From NCBI GenBank assembly GCA_006176705.1, contig QRFJ01000302.1, positions 744,001 to 808,000 on the forward strand: a DNA stretch of 64,000 bases, given 5' to 3'. The position numbers were made by a program, and so were the translations under genes. The notes under the pieces are model-generated. The model made no database searches. It had not been told where the DNA came from and was given only the letters and a program-made list of their open reading frames with translations. Positions within the stretch are counted from its first letter, which is position 1, and each line of letters starts with the position of its first letter. Positions 33,801-57,487 of this stretch are shown one piece after another. This DNA is from Cocos nucifera. Lineage: Eukaryota > Streptophyta > Magnoliopsida > Arecales > Arecaceae.

Positions 33801-36800
33801 AGCAGTAATTGCTGCATGGGGCTTTTAGTTACAAAATTTATTCCTGAATGTATTTTGAACGTTGTTGTTTCCAGAAGTAATCTCCACATTTTCTACTCAA
33901 CATCTTGTATTTATTGTTCTTCAATCATACTCTTATTTTTCTCTGATCACAAAAAACAAATGTGGATTTGTAAATGTGAATTCCATATATGAGGATTCTC
34001 ATTACTTGACAAGTAGGGATGTGCACCTACATGGTTTTGGAACGTGCAACTGATAGCTTGCCATATCCAGCAGGTTTTATAAACATGTCATAGCTCTAAT
34101 TCATGCAATATTATTTGGCCCCTTATCTGTGTACAAGATTCATTTATTTGGCCCCATTTACGTGATCATAAATTTGTAATGATATTCTCTTATAGTTGTG
34201 CATGTTGATGGCCAGCAGTTATTTGTATTCCTGTCTTTCATTCATTATTTCTTTATTTTGGAGAATATTAGTATACTTAAAGATTGTTATTACCAATCTC
34301 AAACTTTGCTGAGAGATGAATCCATAGTTTTATCAATATGCATTGAATTTTACAATATGCATGATGCACCTTGCTTTTGATGTTCTACAGCAAAATTTCT
34401 CAGTTATCATGAGTCCAAGTTAGTGTATAAGAAGGTAAAACTCATTGCAGATAACTGATATTTGCAATATTGGCACAGATCCACGCCTAACAGATTATGA
34501 CACTTTGCTGGAAAACATTCATGGTCTGAAAGAAGGGAAGTCTGTTCAGGTGCCAATATATGATTTCAAGCTGAGCTGCCGCACAGGATACAGGTCACAT
34601 ACCTCTTTGCTTGATCAGAAAGCAGAATGCTCCTTTGCTCTTTGAGACTATTATCTTATATCTGTTGATTCTTTATGTATTTGCTATCTCAGCCACAACT
34701 TCTTAGGGCAACCTTAATTCAGCTTTGTGCCTCTACTGTTAACAGGACGGTAGATGTTCCTAGCTCTCGAATTGTAATTATTGAAGGAATCTATGCTTTG
34801 AGTGAAAAGTTGCGGCCGCTACTAGACCTACGCGTTTCTGTGACAGGCGGCGTACATTTTGACCTTGTGAAAAGGGTTCTAAGAGACATCCAACGTGCTG
34901 ACCAAGAACCTGAAGAAATAATTCATCAAATCTCTGAAACGGTTATTTGACCTTTTTAATTTATCTTATTTCCTTTTCCTGTGGAGCCTAAATGAGAGTA
35001 ATTGGTGGCAACATAATTGTAAATTTGATTGATACATAATTTATTCTTTTTTTCTGAACTAATTGCTGCAGTTTTTTTTAATCATTGAAATAGTTATCCA
35101 AAATTTGTAAAAGAAACAAGTTAGCTATATCTAATATCTCAACTGGATCACTTTATGCAGGTGTATCCAATGTACAAGGCCTTTATTGAACCAGATCTGC
35201 AAACTGCACATATAAAAATCATCAACAAGTTTAATCCATTCTCAGGCTTTCAGAATCCAACTTATATTCTAAAGGTTAATGTCATATTCTACATTTATCT
35301 TTAAGTTCGAGGAAACATGAGATGAACAGTGTGCCTTCTACTGATGTATCTATTCTTGTTGCTTCTAGCACTAAGCACTTTCTATTGTTGTAGTCATCAA
35401 GGATATTATCGGTGGATCAAATCATGGCTGTTATTTCCAAAGAACACGCAGAAAGTATGGAAGAGACTTATGATATATACTTACTGCCACCAGGTGAAGA
35501 TCCAGAAGCTTGCCAATCTTATCTGAGAATGCGAAACAAGGATGGAAAATATAATCTTATGTTTGAGGTTTGTTCTTTGTTTGATTATCTCAATCTATAT
35601 CAAGTTTTCTTTCACAATTCTAGACATAAATAGTTCCTTCATTTATATGTAGGCTCAGTCCCTAACTTGGCTAACTGCATCATGCTTTTTAACTATTCTA
35701 CTTTTTTGCCTGAATAGTTTCTAATAATTTATCTTACTCTGATGGGTACTTAGTTCATGATGTCTATCATTCCTTTCTGAAAATTCATATGTCGACCCAT
35801 TTCAAGCCTAATTTTGATATGCATTGCATATCCTATTAGATATATCTATGATTTTCTTCTGGATTTTTTATTAGTGCTTTGAAATTATACAAAAGAGAAT
35901 AGGTCAACCTATTTACTGGGAGTAACCTACTCGGATCCTAAAGTATATCTTCATGTGAATGTATATGTTGTGCAATTAGCAATCTATATTAAATATTTTT
36001 GGATTACTAATTGCAAAAGATGCTTGATAATAAATTCAACAAACCTATGGACATTTTTTGAAGAATATCACTTGTGTTCTGCCATTACCAGGTAGAAGAC
36101 ATCCTGTTGTTTTGGACTGCTTGCGTTCATGCTTGCATTGAGCCACATATTTCTGAGATTGCACAAATCCTCGCAGGTTGATGTGCTGTATACTGCTGCT
36201 CCTTGGCCTTGATGAATGCTCCTCTTTTTTTGGTGAACTTGTAACTGTATGTGCAGTTTGTCCATTTAATGATGCTCTTCATCCTTGAAAAAGTAGAGAT
36301 AAAATCATATTTTCATTTTTCTGTGTGCATTTTAGATGATTTCTGGACAATCAGTGTTTTAATCTGTGTCATTTGCAAGTGTGACTTCAACAAACAACAT
36401 TGGTTGGGTAACATATGCATGTGGATTTTTCAGGAATGGGTAACAGATAATCCCTTCATCATATCACCTAGGATTACTTTTGAAGTTAGTGTGCGCCTTC
36501 TTGGCGGGTTGATGGCCTTGGGGTACAGCATTGCAGCTATTCTGAAAAGAAGTAGCCATGTGTTTTCTGATGATAGGGTCACTGTGAAGATTGATTGGTT
36601 AGAACAGCTTAACCGACATTATATTCAGGTATTTTTTCTCATATTTTATTTTCTTAGAACCTTTCCCATACTGTATTAATAACCAAGTAAAAGTTATGCT
36701 TGTTCATTTTTAGCTGTAAATATGAACACTTTTGTTTTGAATTCTTTGGGCTTAGATTTAAAGATATGTTTCTAAATTATGTCTTAATCCTAGTTTGGAT

Positions 36801-39800
36801 TGTAGCATGACCTACCGTTGTGCATTGTGAGATCTTTAAGAGGAGTTGCCAAGAAATTTATTCAGTCATGTGTATGGATGAAAAAGGAATACTTATGTTT
36901 GGTGGATGCATTACAATCCATGGAGCGTCTTCTTCACTCTACATTAGTAGTTTAGTTTTGTGATAGCATTGAAACTAGCATTTTTGGTGGTGAAAGGGCA
37001 TGAGGAGGAATATAGACTAACGAGGAGAATATCTGAGAAAGAATTGTCATATTACTAGAATTGCACCAATTACCGAACTAGTCTTCTAGTTTTGGGAGTT
37101 CTGCGATTCTTTTGATTCCATCAAGAGGTTTTATTTTCAACTTGACCAACACTGATTTCACTATTTGGTCAACAGAGTTACTGTTTTATTGGATTTTAAG
37201 AAAAATAGAAATAATAAATAGGAAAAACATATTGGACCTCAAGAAGAATATGGTCAGCTATGGATTGTATGAAGCAGAGCTTCACCGATCCATTTAAGTG
37301 TAGTTTTGCTCCCTAGCTGACCTAATGTTGAAGGGATTACTGTTTGTTTTTGTTGTTGCCTTGGATGCTTCTGGCTGGTGAACTCTCTGTCTCGGACTAC
37401 CTGAAAATGGACTGAAGTGAATAAGGCTTCATGATGGTTTTGCTTTGGTAAGCTAATGTGCACTTGTTTCTACAATAAACCAAACCTATAATCAATTAGC
37501 AGGTCACTCACTGAACCTATTGTATTTTCTCTTAAGGACTAATAAATTGGCTTAGAGTTGCTTGAACAAAACTGAAAAGCATCATTGGGCTTGTTGGGCA
37601 TTTTCTGGGGTTCGATAGCTCTCGTTCTGAAATACTTGACAATCAACAGAGAGAACAAAGTAGAAACATAGTTGACATGCATCCTTACCATGATCATTAT
37701 TATATTAAATTGTCTAAATTTGTTTGGATAGGTGCAGTTTTGTTCAATAAAATCATTAAATGCATCTGTTATAGTAAGGTGCATCTCTTTGAGGGAAAAT
37801 GAACCAATTCTTTTGTATTTTTGCTCTCTTTTGATCTCGTTTCATCCACAATAAAGCACGTTTGGGTTGAAAAGAACTTTCCAATCTTTTAATTGGCAAT
37901 AAACTTACGAGTTGTTTTGACATTAAGCTTCTTTTAATTTTGATAAAGGTGCAAGGAAGAGATCGGCTCATTGTCAAGTATGTGGCAGAGCAGTTGGGCT
38001 TGGAAGGTTCTTATATTCCTCGCACGTATATTGAGCAGATTCAACTAGAAAAGCTCGTGGATGAAGTTATGGTATGATATCCTATTAAACAGATGTATTG
38101 AATACTTTTCCCCTGCTGCCTTCTTTCTTTTACTTGTGCATATCATATAATTTTGATATGCAGGCATTACCAGATGACTTGAAGACTAAGCTTAGCATAG
38201 ATGAAGATCTGGTTTCTAGTCCCAAAGAAGCACTTTCTCGAGCTTCTGCTGACATGGTTTCTTCCATGAGAAATAAGAATCTCAAGAGGTTCCCTTTTTT
38301 GTCACTTACTAAATTTAAGTCTGCAAATATATTGCACATGAGATATGAGTATAGTTAACCATGGACAAAAGGCCATTATGTGTTTCCCTTGAAAACCATT
38401 TGTAGCTTTGAAAGTTCAGCACCATGTTGGGAGATTGATATGACACAGTCTGTGTATATACTTCACAAACAAAATCATGACTCTGATTACTATTGCTGTT
38501 GTAATCCACCTTTGTGACTGGGGTAAGTTCTTTTGCAACATTTTTTTTCTTTTTTTTTTGTAACCTGAGCACCGTTTTGCTGCCATATGTATCTCAATCT
38601 ATAATAAATATAATCTATTTCTTCTACTCAATTAGATGCAACCACCAAAAATTCTACAACCTTAGTTTCTATATTCGTGGGATAATATGCTCTTGAAGTA
38701 CAAAAGAGACCATTTGAGGATTTTTGGAAAAAGGAACTTAAATATTCGAATGACAAACCACTTAATCCGTGACCATTTTGCTCTATTTTAAATGCCACTA
38801 TTTTCATAATTTCCTACAACATGGTATTATGGCCAGTTTAGAAGGCTGCAATCATATATATATATATATAATATTCCAGTTACTCTATAACTTTTGTTCT
38901 TTATATGTTCTCTTGTATTCTTCACAATCTTTTTAAATCCTTGGTGTGTCATATGGATCATGGTTAAGCAAAGCTTTAAGTATTATGTGCTAAAGCATCT
39001 ATTCACCCCAAAATAATCAGTTACCTGTTTCTTAAAATCATTTTGATGGCACTTAGGCTTATGCATATCATCTGCTTCCTTTAGAACAACTAAATTGATA
39101 TCCACTTGTTGATCATCCTTGGAACGGTCGATATTCTTTCTTCTTCTTTTTCTTTTTTATTTATCCTATCTCTTCCTTTTCTGAATGAAACCAGAAGAAT
39201 GTCTCATTCTAATTTGGATTGTATCTTTATCCTGGTCCTTCTCCACTTGCTATATGCTAAAATTATTTCTATAAATGCTTTACTTTAAGAAATAAATAAA
39301 TTTTATATTAAGAAATAATTAAATTTTTATAATCATCATTTATAATTACCAAGGTGGCACAGGACAAGTGTTCTCCTTATGTTGACAGACCGATCTTTAC
39401 ATTGATAAGGCTGGGCAGGAGACCAAGAAGAGCATCAGTCTGCCACAGGATATTGGTTTACACTAGGGGAGGGACGAAGCTGGCACATGGAGTCTAGCTA
39501 TTACTATTAATATATGCACATACTAAAAAATATAAATATAATATATATTCCGTTATTTTTCTCATTCCATTATTCTTATTTTCATTTCAAATAATATCTT
39601 TTCCATATAGATAAACTTGAAAGCTTTTGCTGATTTTTATGGGCCTTCTTTATGCATTCTATTGACCTTCCTCAGTGATATTTACTTTATTTTTAGTTAA
39701 GATCCCCATGATGCTGATGTCACATAACTGTAAGCGTTTGATACAGCAGTTTCATTACCTGTATATCTCACTGCAACTAGGAACTGTTGCAGCATATCTT

Positions 39801-41622
39801 GAAATGGCCAAACCATGCTGTCGTTTGAATTTCCTTTACCACCCATATGCATGTCTTACTTTGTTAATTGTTTTGAAGATTAGATTGCATGTTTGGAATC
39901 TGGTTACAACTAGATAATGAATATTTGATGTAATGCATGACATTTACAATATTTTGCTTGCACCATAGATCTGTTGTATAAATCGATCACATAATACTTT
40001 TACATCTAATTTTTTTTTCTTAAGCTTTATTTTCCACATGTGGTATCCATGCTGGTCTCTCTGATACGTGGAAATTGGTATTTGTTTCTTTTTCAAGGGA
40101 CGCCGCTTTTGTCATCATTGCTCTAATGTGCTTCATCTTTGCAGTGGTTTATCGCATTCCTATTCAACACAGCGGGACAAACATCTATCTAAGCTTACCA
40201 GGCTTACTGTCAGCAGCAGAAGATTTGATAGACAAACCCCTGAGTCACCTACAATCAACCAGGTGAGAAGGGAGTATGTCTGTGTAGAGTTTTGAGATGC
40301 TAAAATATAATTAAATATTTCTGATTTCTTAGATTCTGTTGCTGCTGTATTGGCTGATATAACAATCCACGCAACCCTACTGCTAACTAATGCTATATAT
40401 TGTTCTTTGCCGTGTTTTCTCATTTTATCTAGGGTGTGATTACTCAGCTCTCAGAACAGATTTCAACTCTGAATGAAAGGATGGATGAGTTTGCCTCCCG
40501 AATCGAAGAATTGAACTCCAAGTTCAGTGTGTGGAAACCTTCTATAAGCCACCAAAACCTCTCTCTTAAGGGTGAAACCTGTAATGGCTTTGCACCCACA
40601 TCTTTATTCATGCCTGGCTTAGGCAATGGCACCTTGTTGCCGAATTCGTCATCTTCCCCTCAACTGAGTAAAGATTCTCAATTACTGGAAGAGGTATGCA
40701 AAAATCTGATCACCTTTATTGCTTTATGTTTCAACTTACTTTGCCAAAGGATTTTTCAAGCAGAGGTGGCTTGTGCTCTGACATTATTACTCCTTCCTAG
40801 CATAACCATGACAACCGTGTCCTCTATTGGATATGGAGGGTATCGTTCAAGATTATATTCTTTTTTGTATTATGTCCCAGCCATATTAAGTTTGAGCTCC
40901 TGAACAACCCTTATGCTGCAAACGCACGAAAAAAAGGCTAATTAGAATAATGGTGTGCGGTAATTCCGCTAATTATATTGCAAGGAAGCTGCTTTATCTT
41001 GAAAGGCACCTGCCAATTCCGCTACCATTTCGCATATTTAATTTCAGCCACTTTTGTTGGAATGGAGCATCAGCTACTTAGGTCACGATGTTTTCTGTGC
41101 CCATACTTTTCTTCCTATCCTCATGTTAAGTGGTCATGCTTTGGTGCTGTTGTATCCAATATATCAATAGATTAGGCACATTCAACTTTCAGTCGTTCTT
41201 GGTCAGTGAAATTGAGCAGTGCCCATATTTTTACACAAGAAGCAGATAATTTCATTGCCTAATCATTCGTGAATATTTCTAAAGTTATTCCTTGATTAAT
41301 ATTTTCTGCAATGTTTATGGATCATATATGTCCATGGTTTCCTGATAGTTTTGCTACCAACACCAATATATGAAGTCTAATTTTTTTGATATTTGTTTTT
41401 TTGCAGTTCATGCTCATCACCCGAGGACAGCGTCAAATCATGCATCAATTGGAGAATCTCTCCAACTTGGTTCATGAGCGCTCGGCGGAGTTGACCCATC
41501 AAGGAAGAACTAATAGCAGATGTAGATTGCTAGATTTGGATTTGATTGGGAATCCACTTGTCCTCATGATGGCAATAGGTGGCGTTGGAATTCTTTTGCT
41601 CAAGGTTCTACGCTACAAATGA
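30858..41622 (+). CDS. TTM: Triphosphate tunnel metalloenzyme, TTM1/TTM2 type, complete, 11 coding exons
   Basis: Coding exons: 30858-31194, 34479-34593, 34746-34941, 35161-35274, 35394-35567, 36434-36628, 37949-38071, 38164-38288, 40145-40262, 40433-40693 and 41407-41622, all GT-AG, giving 657 residues, the family length. Walker A GPSGAGKT is at residues 72-79 in a uridine-kinase-like domain; IVIIEGIYALSEKLRPLLDL lies in the same fold. A CYTH domain follows (about 245-415). Its usual ExExK entry motif is replaced by TYILK (250-254), as I recall for Arabidopsis TTM1 and TTM2. A coiled coil lies near 500-533 and a tail anchor VLMMAIGGVGILLLKVL at about 637-653. Known relatives have pyrophosphatase activity, sit on the outer mitochondrial membrane and affect senescence (TTM1) or salicylate defence (TTM2). 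Which of the two this matches is not resolved. The ATG at 30858 is the first in frame after the acceptor. Confidence 0.95.
31884..32011. repeat. ATGT/ATAC-type microsatellite in TTM intron 2
   Basis: Impure tetranucleotide runs of ATAC, TGCA, GTAT and ATGT, including CATACATACATGC and GTATGTATGTATGTGTG. The short open frames here are artefacts. Confidence 0.85.
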
Positions 41623-41699
41623 GTAAACCGAAGCCCGAAATACCATTCCTCACTCTTGCCAGGAGCTTTTTTTTTTTTTGCCTTTTCTTTTTAATAACG

Positions 41700-44040
<2,341 letters not shown>

Positions 44041-44047
44041 CGGACCC

Positions 44048-44055
44048 TTTAAATA
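44048..44055 (+). promoter_or_regulatory. TATA-like box of RBX1
   Basis: TTTAAATA lies 130 bp upstream of the start codon in a GC-rich setting (CGCGGACGCGGACCC before it). Confidence 0.5.
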
Positions 44056-44185
44056 CCCTCTCCGCCCGATCCTTTGCTTGTTACCTCAACACCCCTCTAC
44101 CCCTTCGTCTACCTCTCATCGTCTACTAGGTCTTCTCCTTCTCTTGCTCGATCGAAGGCCTCCTCGGTTTATATTCTTGGATCCG

Positions 44186-53934
<9,749 letters not shown>

Positions 53935-55067
53935 TGGTCCATGCAGAGATGAACTTTTGCTGTAATCAGTTTTATTCTGCACCTTACTAGCGCGCGTTTG
54001 GGACTATGTCGGAAAGTTTCTGTCTATTATTTACCTTAGCTGGATTGTTACTTTAAGCATGCCTTCAAGCGAGGAATGAATTCATATTTTATTGCGTGGA
54101 CAGTGGATTCAATACACTGAAACGTTTGACTTGTGTTGATTTAAAGATTAAGCAGTATTTTATTTTTTTTTAATTTTAGATTGTCTGAAAGTGATGGTAT
54201 ATTCTGCATATGGTGTTCATAACTCAACCTCCAATACGTTTCAGTATGCATATTGCAAATTGGTGCATGACCGTTGTTTATCATGCTCTTAAAGAGGTGG
54301 TCAAGTTAGTAGGTGAAACATAACGGGCATGAAGCTATGGGTGTTCTTGCGCTTTTTCTGTTGTTGTTCCTCATTCAATTGAAAACTCCAGTGTCAGGAG
54401 ACCTGCGCTTTTTCTGTTTTGTTATTCGATTGAAAAGGCCAGGAAACCCCGCTTCCTCTTCCTCATCTTCTATTGCTTTTACCGTAGCTTTCTTCCCATG
54501 GTTACTTAGATACTAGGAGCAGAGGGAAAAAAAAAAAAAGAAGGCTTTTAGCTTGCCATGACAGAGGAGCACGACGGATGCAGCGAACAGTCCGATGAGC
54601 TACAGATGCAGCATCGCCGCACAACCTACCACCTCAAGATGCAGGAAAACTTCTGCCATGTAGCAGGCCAACGTTGCAGGTCTCGCTCGGTGTTAGATTC
54701 AACCGGATAGGCTTGTACAAATCTATCAACGATGACCTCTTCGTCGAGAGCACCATGGATGCATGGAAAATACCGCATAGAAGATGATAATTTTTTCTTG
54801 ATGAAAACAATAGTATTTGAGGTCATGAGAAATCTGAATTCCCTTGTCCGGCAGCCATGCAACCCGCTAAAAGTTTTGTAGAAATAAATTAATATAAATA
54901 AACCACATAATAATTAACTTACAAGATTAAGTTTCCCACGGAAAGAACAATGCAAAATTGGATGTGCATGACTTGCCCGGCATCATAAGTGTACAAAGAT
55001 ATTACAGGTTAACAATCTAAAGCACAGAATTGCAAATAAGGACCCAAGTTCCACGAGTAATCCTGCG
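53935..55067. other. RBX1 3' flank and space before the convergent kinase gene
   Basis: Includes the RBX1 3' UTR. A diverged duplication of GCGCTTTTTCTGTT sits near 54350 and 54407. 54540-54780 is GC-richer and has a plus-strand frame beginning MTEEHDGCSEQSDELQMQHR at 54558, with no recognised relation; it could be a transposon or gene fragment. The two flanking genes converge here. Confidence 0.4.
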
Positions 55068-57442
55068 TTACAGCTGTCTTCTTTGTCCCTGCGTTTTTCC
55101 TTTCCACATCCTCTCCTCATACAAAGCATTGATTTGTTGTTCTAGCTGCAGAAATGTATAGTCACTAAAAATCCAATGGAATGGTCACAATAACAAATAT
55201 GGAGTGCTATCATTTTCATATGATGAGATCCATCCTCAAAATGGTTAGAAACCAAAAATTTGTTTTTCTTTGTTTTCAGGGATTTCTTCTCTAGATCAAG
55301 TTTTTCCAAAATTGACAGTACAGATTACAGAGAGTGAGTGTCCTAAAATGTATCACAAACCGTAACATGAGAATCCAAACAGTTGATCTTGGTCATGGCA
55401 TCTTAAAACATACACAAACCAAAATTCAACTAAGTCGGATGCTTTTAATCTATAAATCAAAATCGAAAGACAGTATCATGATGCTTAAACTCTCCATTGG
55501 GACAAGCTCGTGCCAAAGCAAGGGATCCCTAGAATAAATGGTTTTTGTTAGTAGAAAGTTTAAGGGTAAACAGATCATATGCAACAATTTAGATTTTTGT
55601 TTTGAACCCCATCTTCGAATTTGATATGACCAGATTGGTGTTCAATTTGGATAAACTTTATCACGTACATGTACTGTGCATGATGTGCAATTTCAGTCTG
55701 TCAGACAGTACCAATGACATACCCTAGCACAAGATATTTTCTCACCAAATAAAGTAAAAACATAGCATAAGTCCAATCATCCAAGATGCACACATCAAAT
55801 GATCTTGTACTTATTTCACTAGACACAAGTATTGTGATTGCTGAATTTGATAATCACGTAGGACATCAAGAAGTTGTTCCACTGTGATGAGCACATGGTT
55901 CATGTAAATGTTCAACTGGAGCCTGCCAGTCACTTTCTCTCTTGAAAAATGAAAACTATAACTGAAAGAGGAAAAACAAATCGCAAACTTAATTCAGCAA
56001 GTATTCCCACATAAACTTACCTGAACATTTTTCAACTTTAACCTTTGCACCTCTTCAGAAAGTTTTCCAATGCTGATTTTAAGACAACTTTCAGTCAACT
56101 GCACCAAAGATAAACATTGAAGAAAATAGATGCTGTACCTTAGTTGCAGATGGACCAGATAAGCCTGCAGTTCCATCTCCCTACTAGAAGCTAGAGATAG
56201 CCGTGTATGAAGAAATTCAAGTTATAGAACTCGGCCAAACTACAGCAGAAATTAATCAGTTTAAATAAATGTGTTTAAATTTCTCCTGTTTTCTAGTTTA
56301 ATGCACTGTTTGAGAAATGTGACAGATCATAGAAAAGCTTTGGCAGTGTCCATATGATTTATCTACAGATTCAACTTATCACTAGAGCTATCAAAATGGG
56401 CAGGCCTGGCCCTAGCCCACATGGGCTATGATAATGTGGGTCGGGCTGGGCTCAACCCACTTGTTAAAATGGGATGCAAAAATCCAATCCGGTCCTAGCC
56501 AACGTGGGCTGTAGGTTAGAGCCTGGCTAGCCAACTTCTTTTTTTTCCCTTTTTTTTTCTCTTTTCTAGGGCCGGTGTAGGCGTGCAATGTGGAGATGCG
56601 GTGCCAGAGTGCAAGCATGCACGGTGGCCAGGGGGCAGTGCGGGCGACCGAGGGGCCGAGGTGCGGTGCCGGAGGCACGACGGGCTGCGAGGGGTGGGAT
56701 GCACAGAGTAGTGGGGCCGTTTAGGGAACCGAGGGTGGGTGGGTGAGGGCGGTGAGGCGGGTGGGTGGGGAGGGCGGCGATGGGGGTGCGAGTTTGCCTG
56801 GGGGCCAAGAGGATGGGAGGACGCACGGAGTAGTGGGTGGCACAGATGGCCAGGGGGATCGGGAGGCGGTGCCGAAGGCATGATGGGTGGGGTGGCGTGG
56901 GGGGTAGGGTGTGCGGAGCAGCCGGGGGTAGACAGGTGGTGTGCTGGGGAAGGAGAAGGAAAAAAATAAAAAGAAAAAAAAAAGTGGGCTGGCCCACATG
57001 CTGACCTGGCCCTAACCTGGTTCAGCTCATGGGCTACAGGGGCCGGGCCAAAAAGCCTACTTGCATAAATAAGCCACAATTTTCTGGCCCGGCCCGGCCC
57101 ATTTTTAGGGCCAAATGGGCTAGCCCATGGGGCCTGGCCCATTTTGACATCTTTACTTATCACTTACCCATTGGCTCTGACCGAGATCTTTGTTGGTTGT
57201 AGAATATCATAAGAGAAAAAAACTCATTCAAATGATAGTACAACTAAATAGCTATTGTGACAATACACATACTAAACTTTTGTGAATGCTAGAGTGGTTT
57301 ATCTGCCAATTGACATCACCATTTTAATCTAGGAAGCACGAATTTGGATATGCAATACAAGTATGACATGACACAAATATGCCAATATGGCAATCTACAA
57401 AAAAATAGGATAAGATATGCTAGGATATGTCAACAAATAAAT

Positions 57443-57487
<45 letters not shown>

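Noticed and set aside
54313..54516. 67-codon frame with a signal-peptide-like start after RBX1
   Set aside because: It lies in the RBX1 3' flank, contains a local duplication, and no second exon or homologue is apparent.
56516..57163. 215-codon minus-strand Pro/His-rich open frame and overlapping frames
   Set aside because: They fall almost exactly within the hAT-like element with its identical 8-bp duplications. The composition follows from GC-rich simple sequence.
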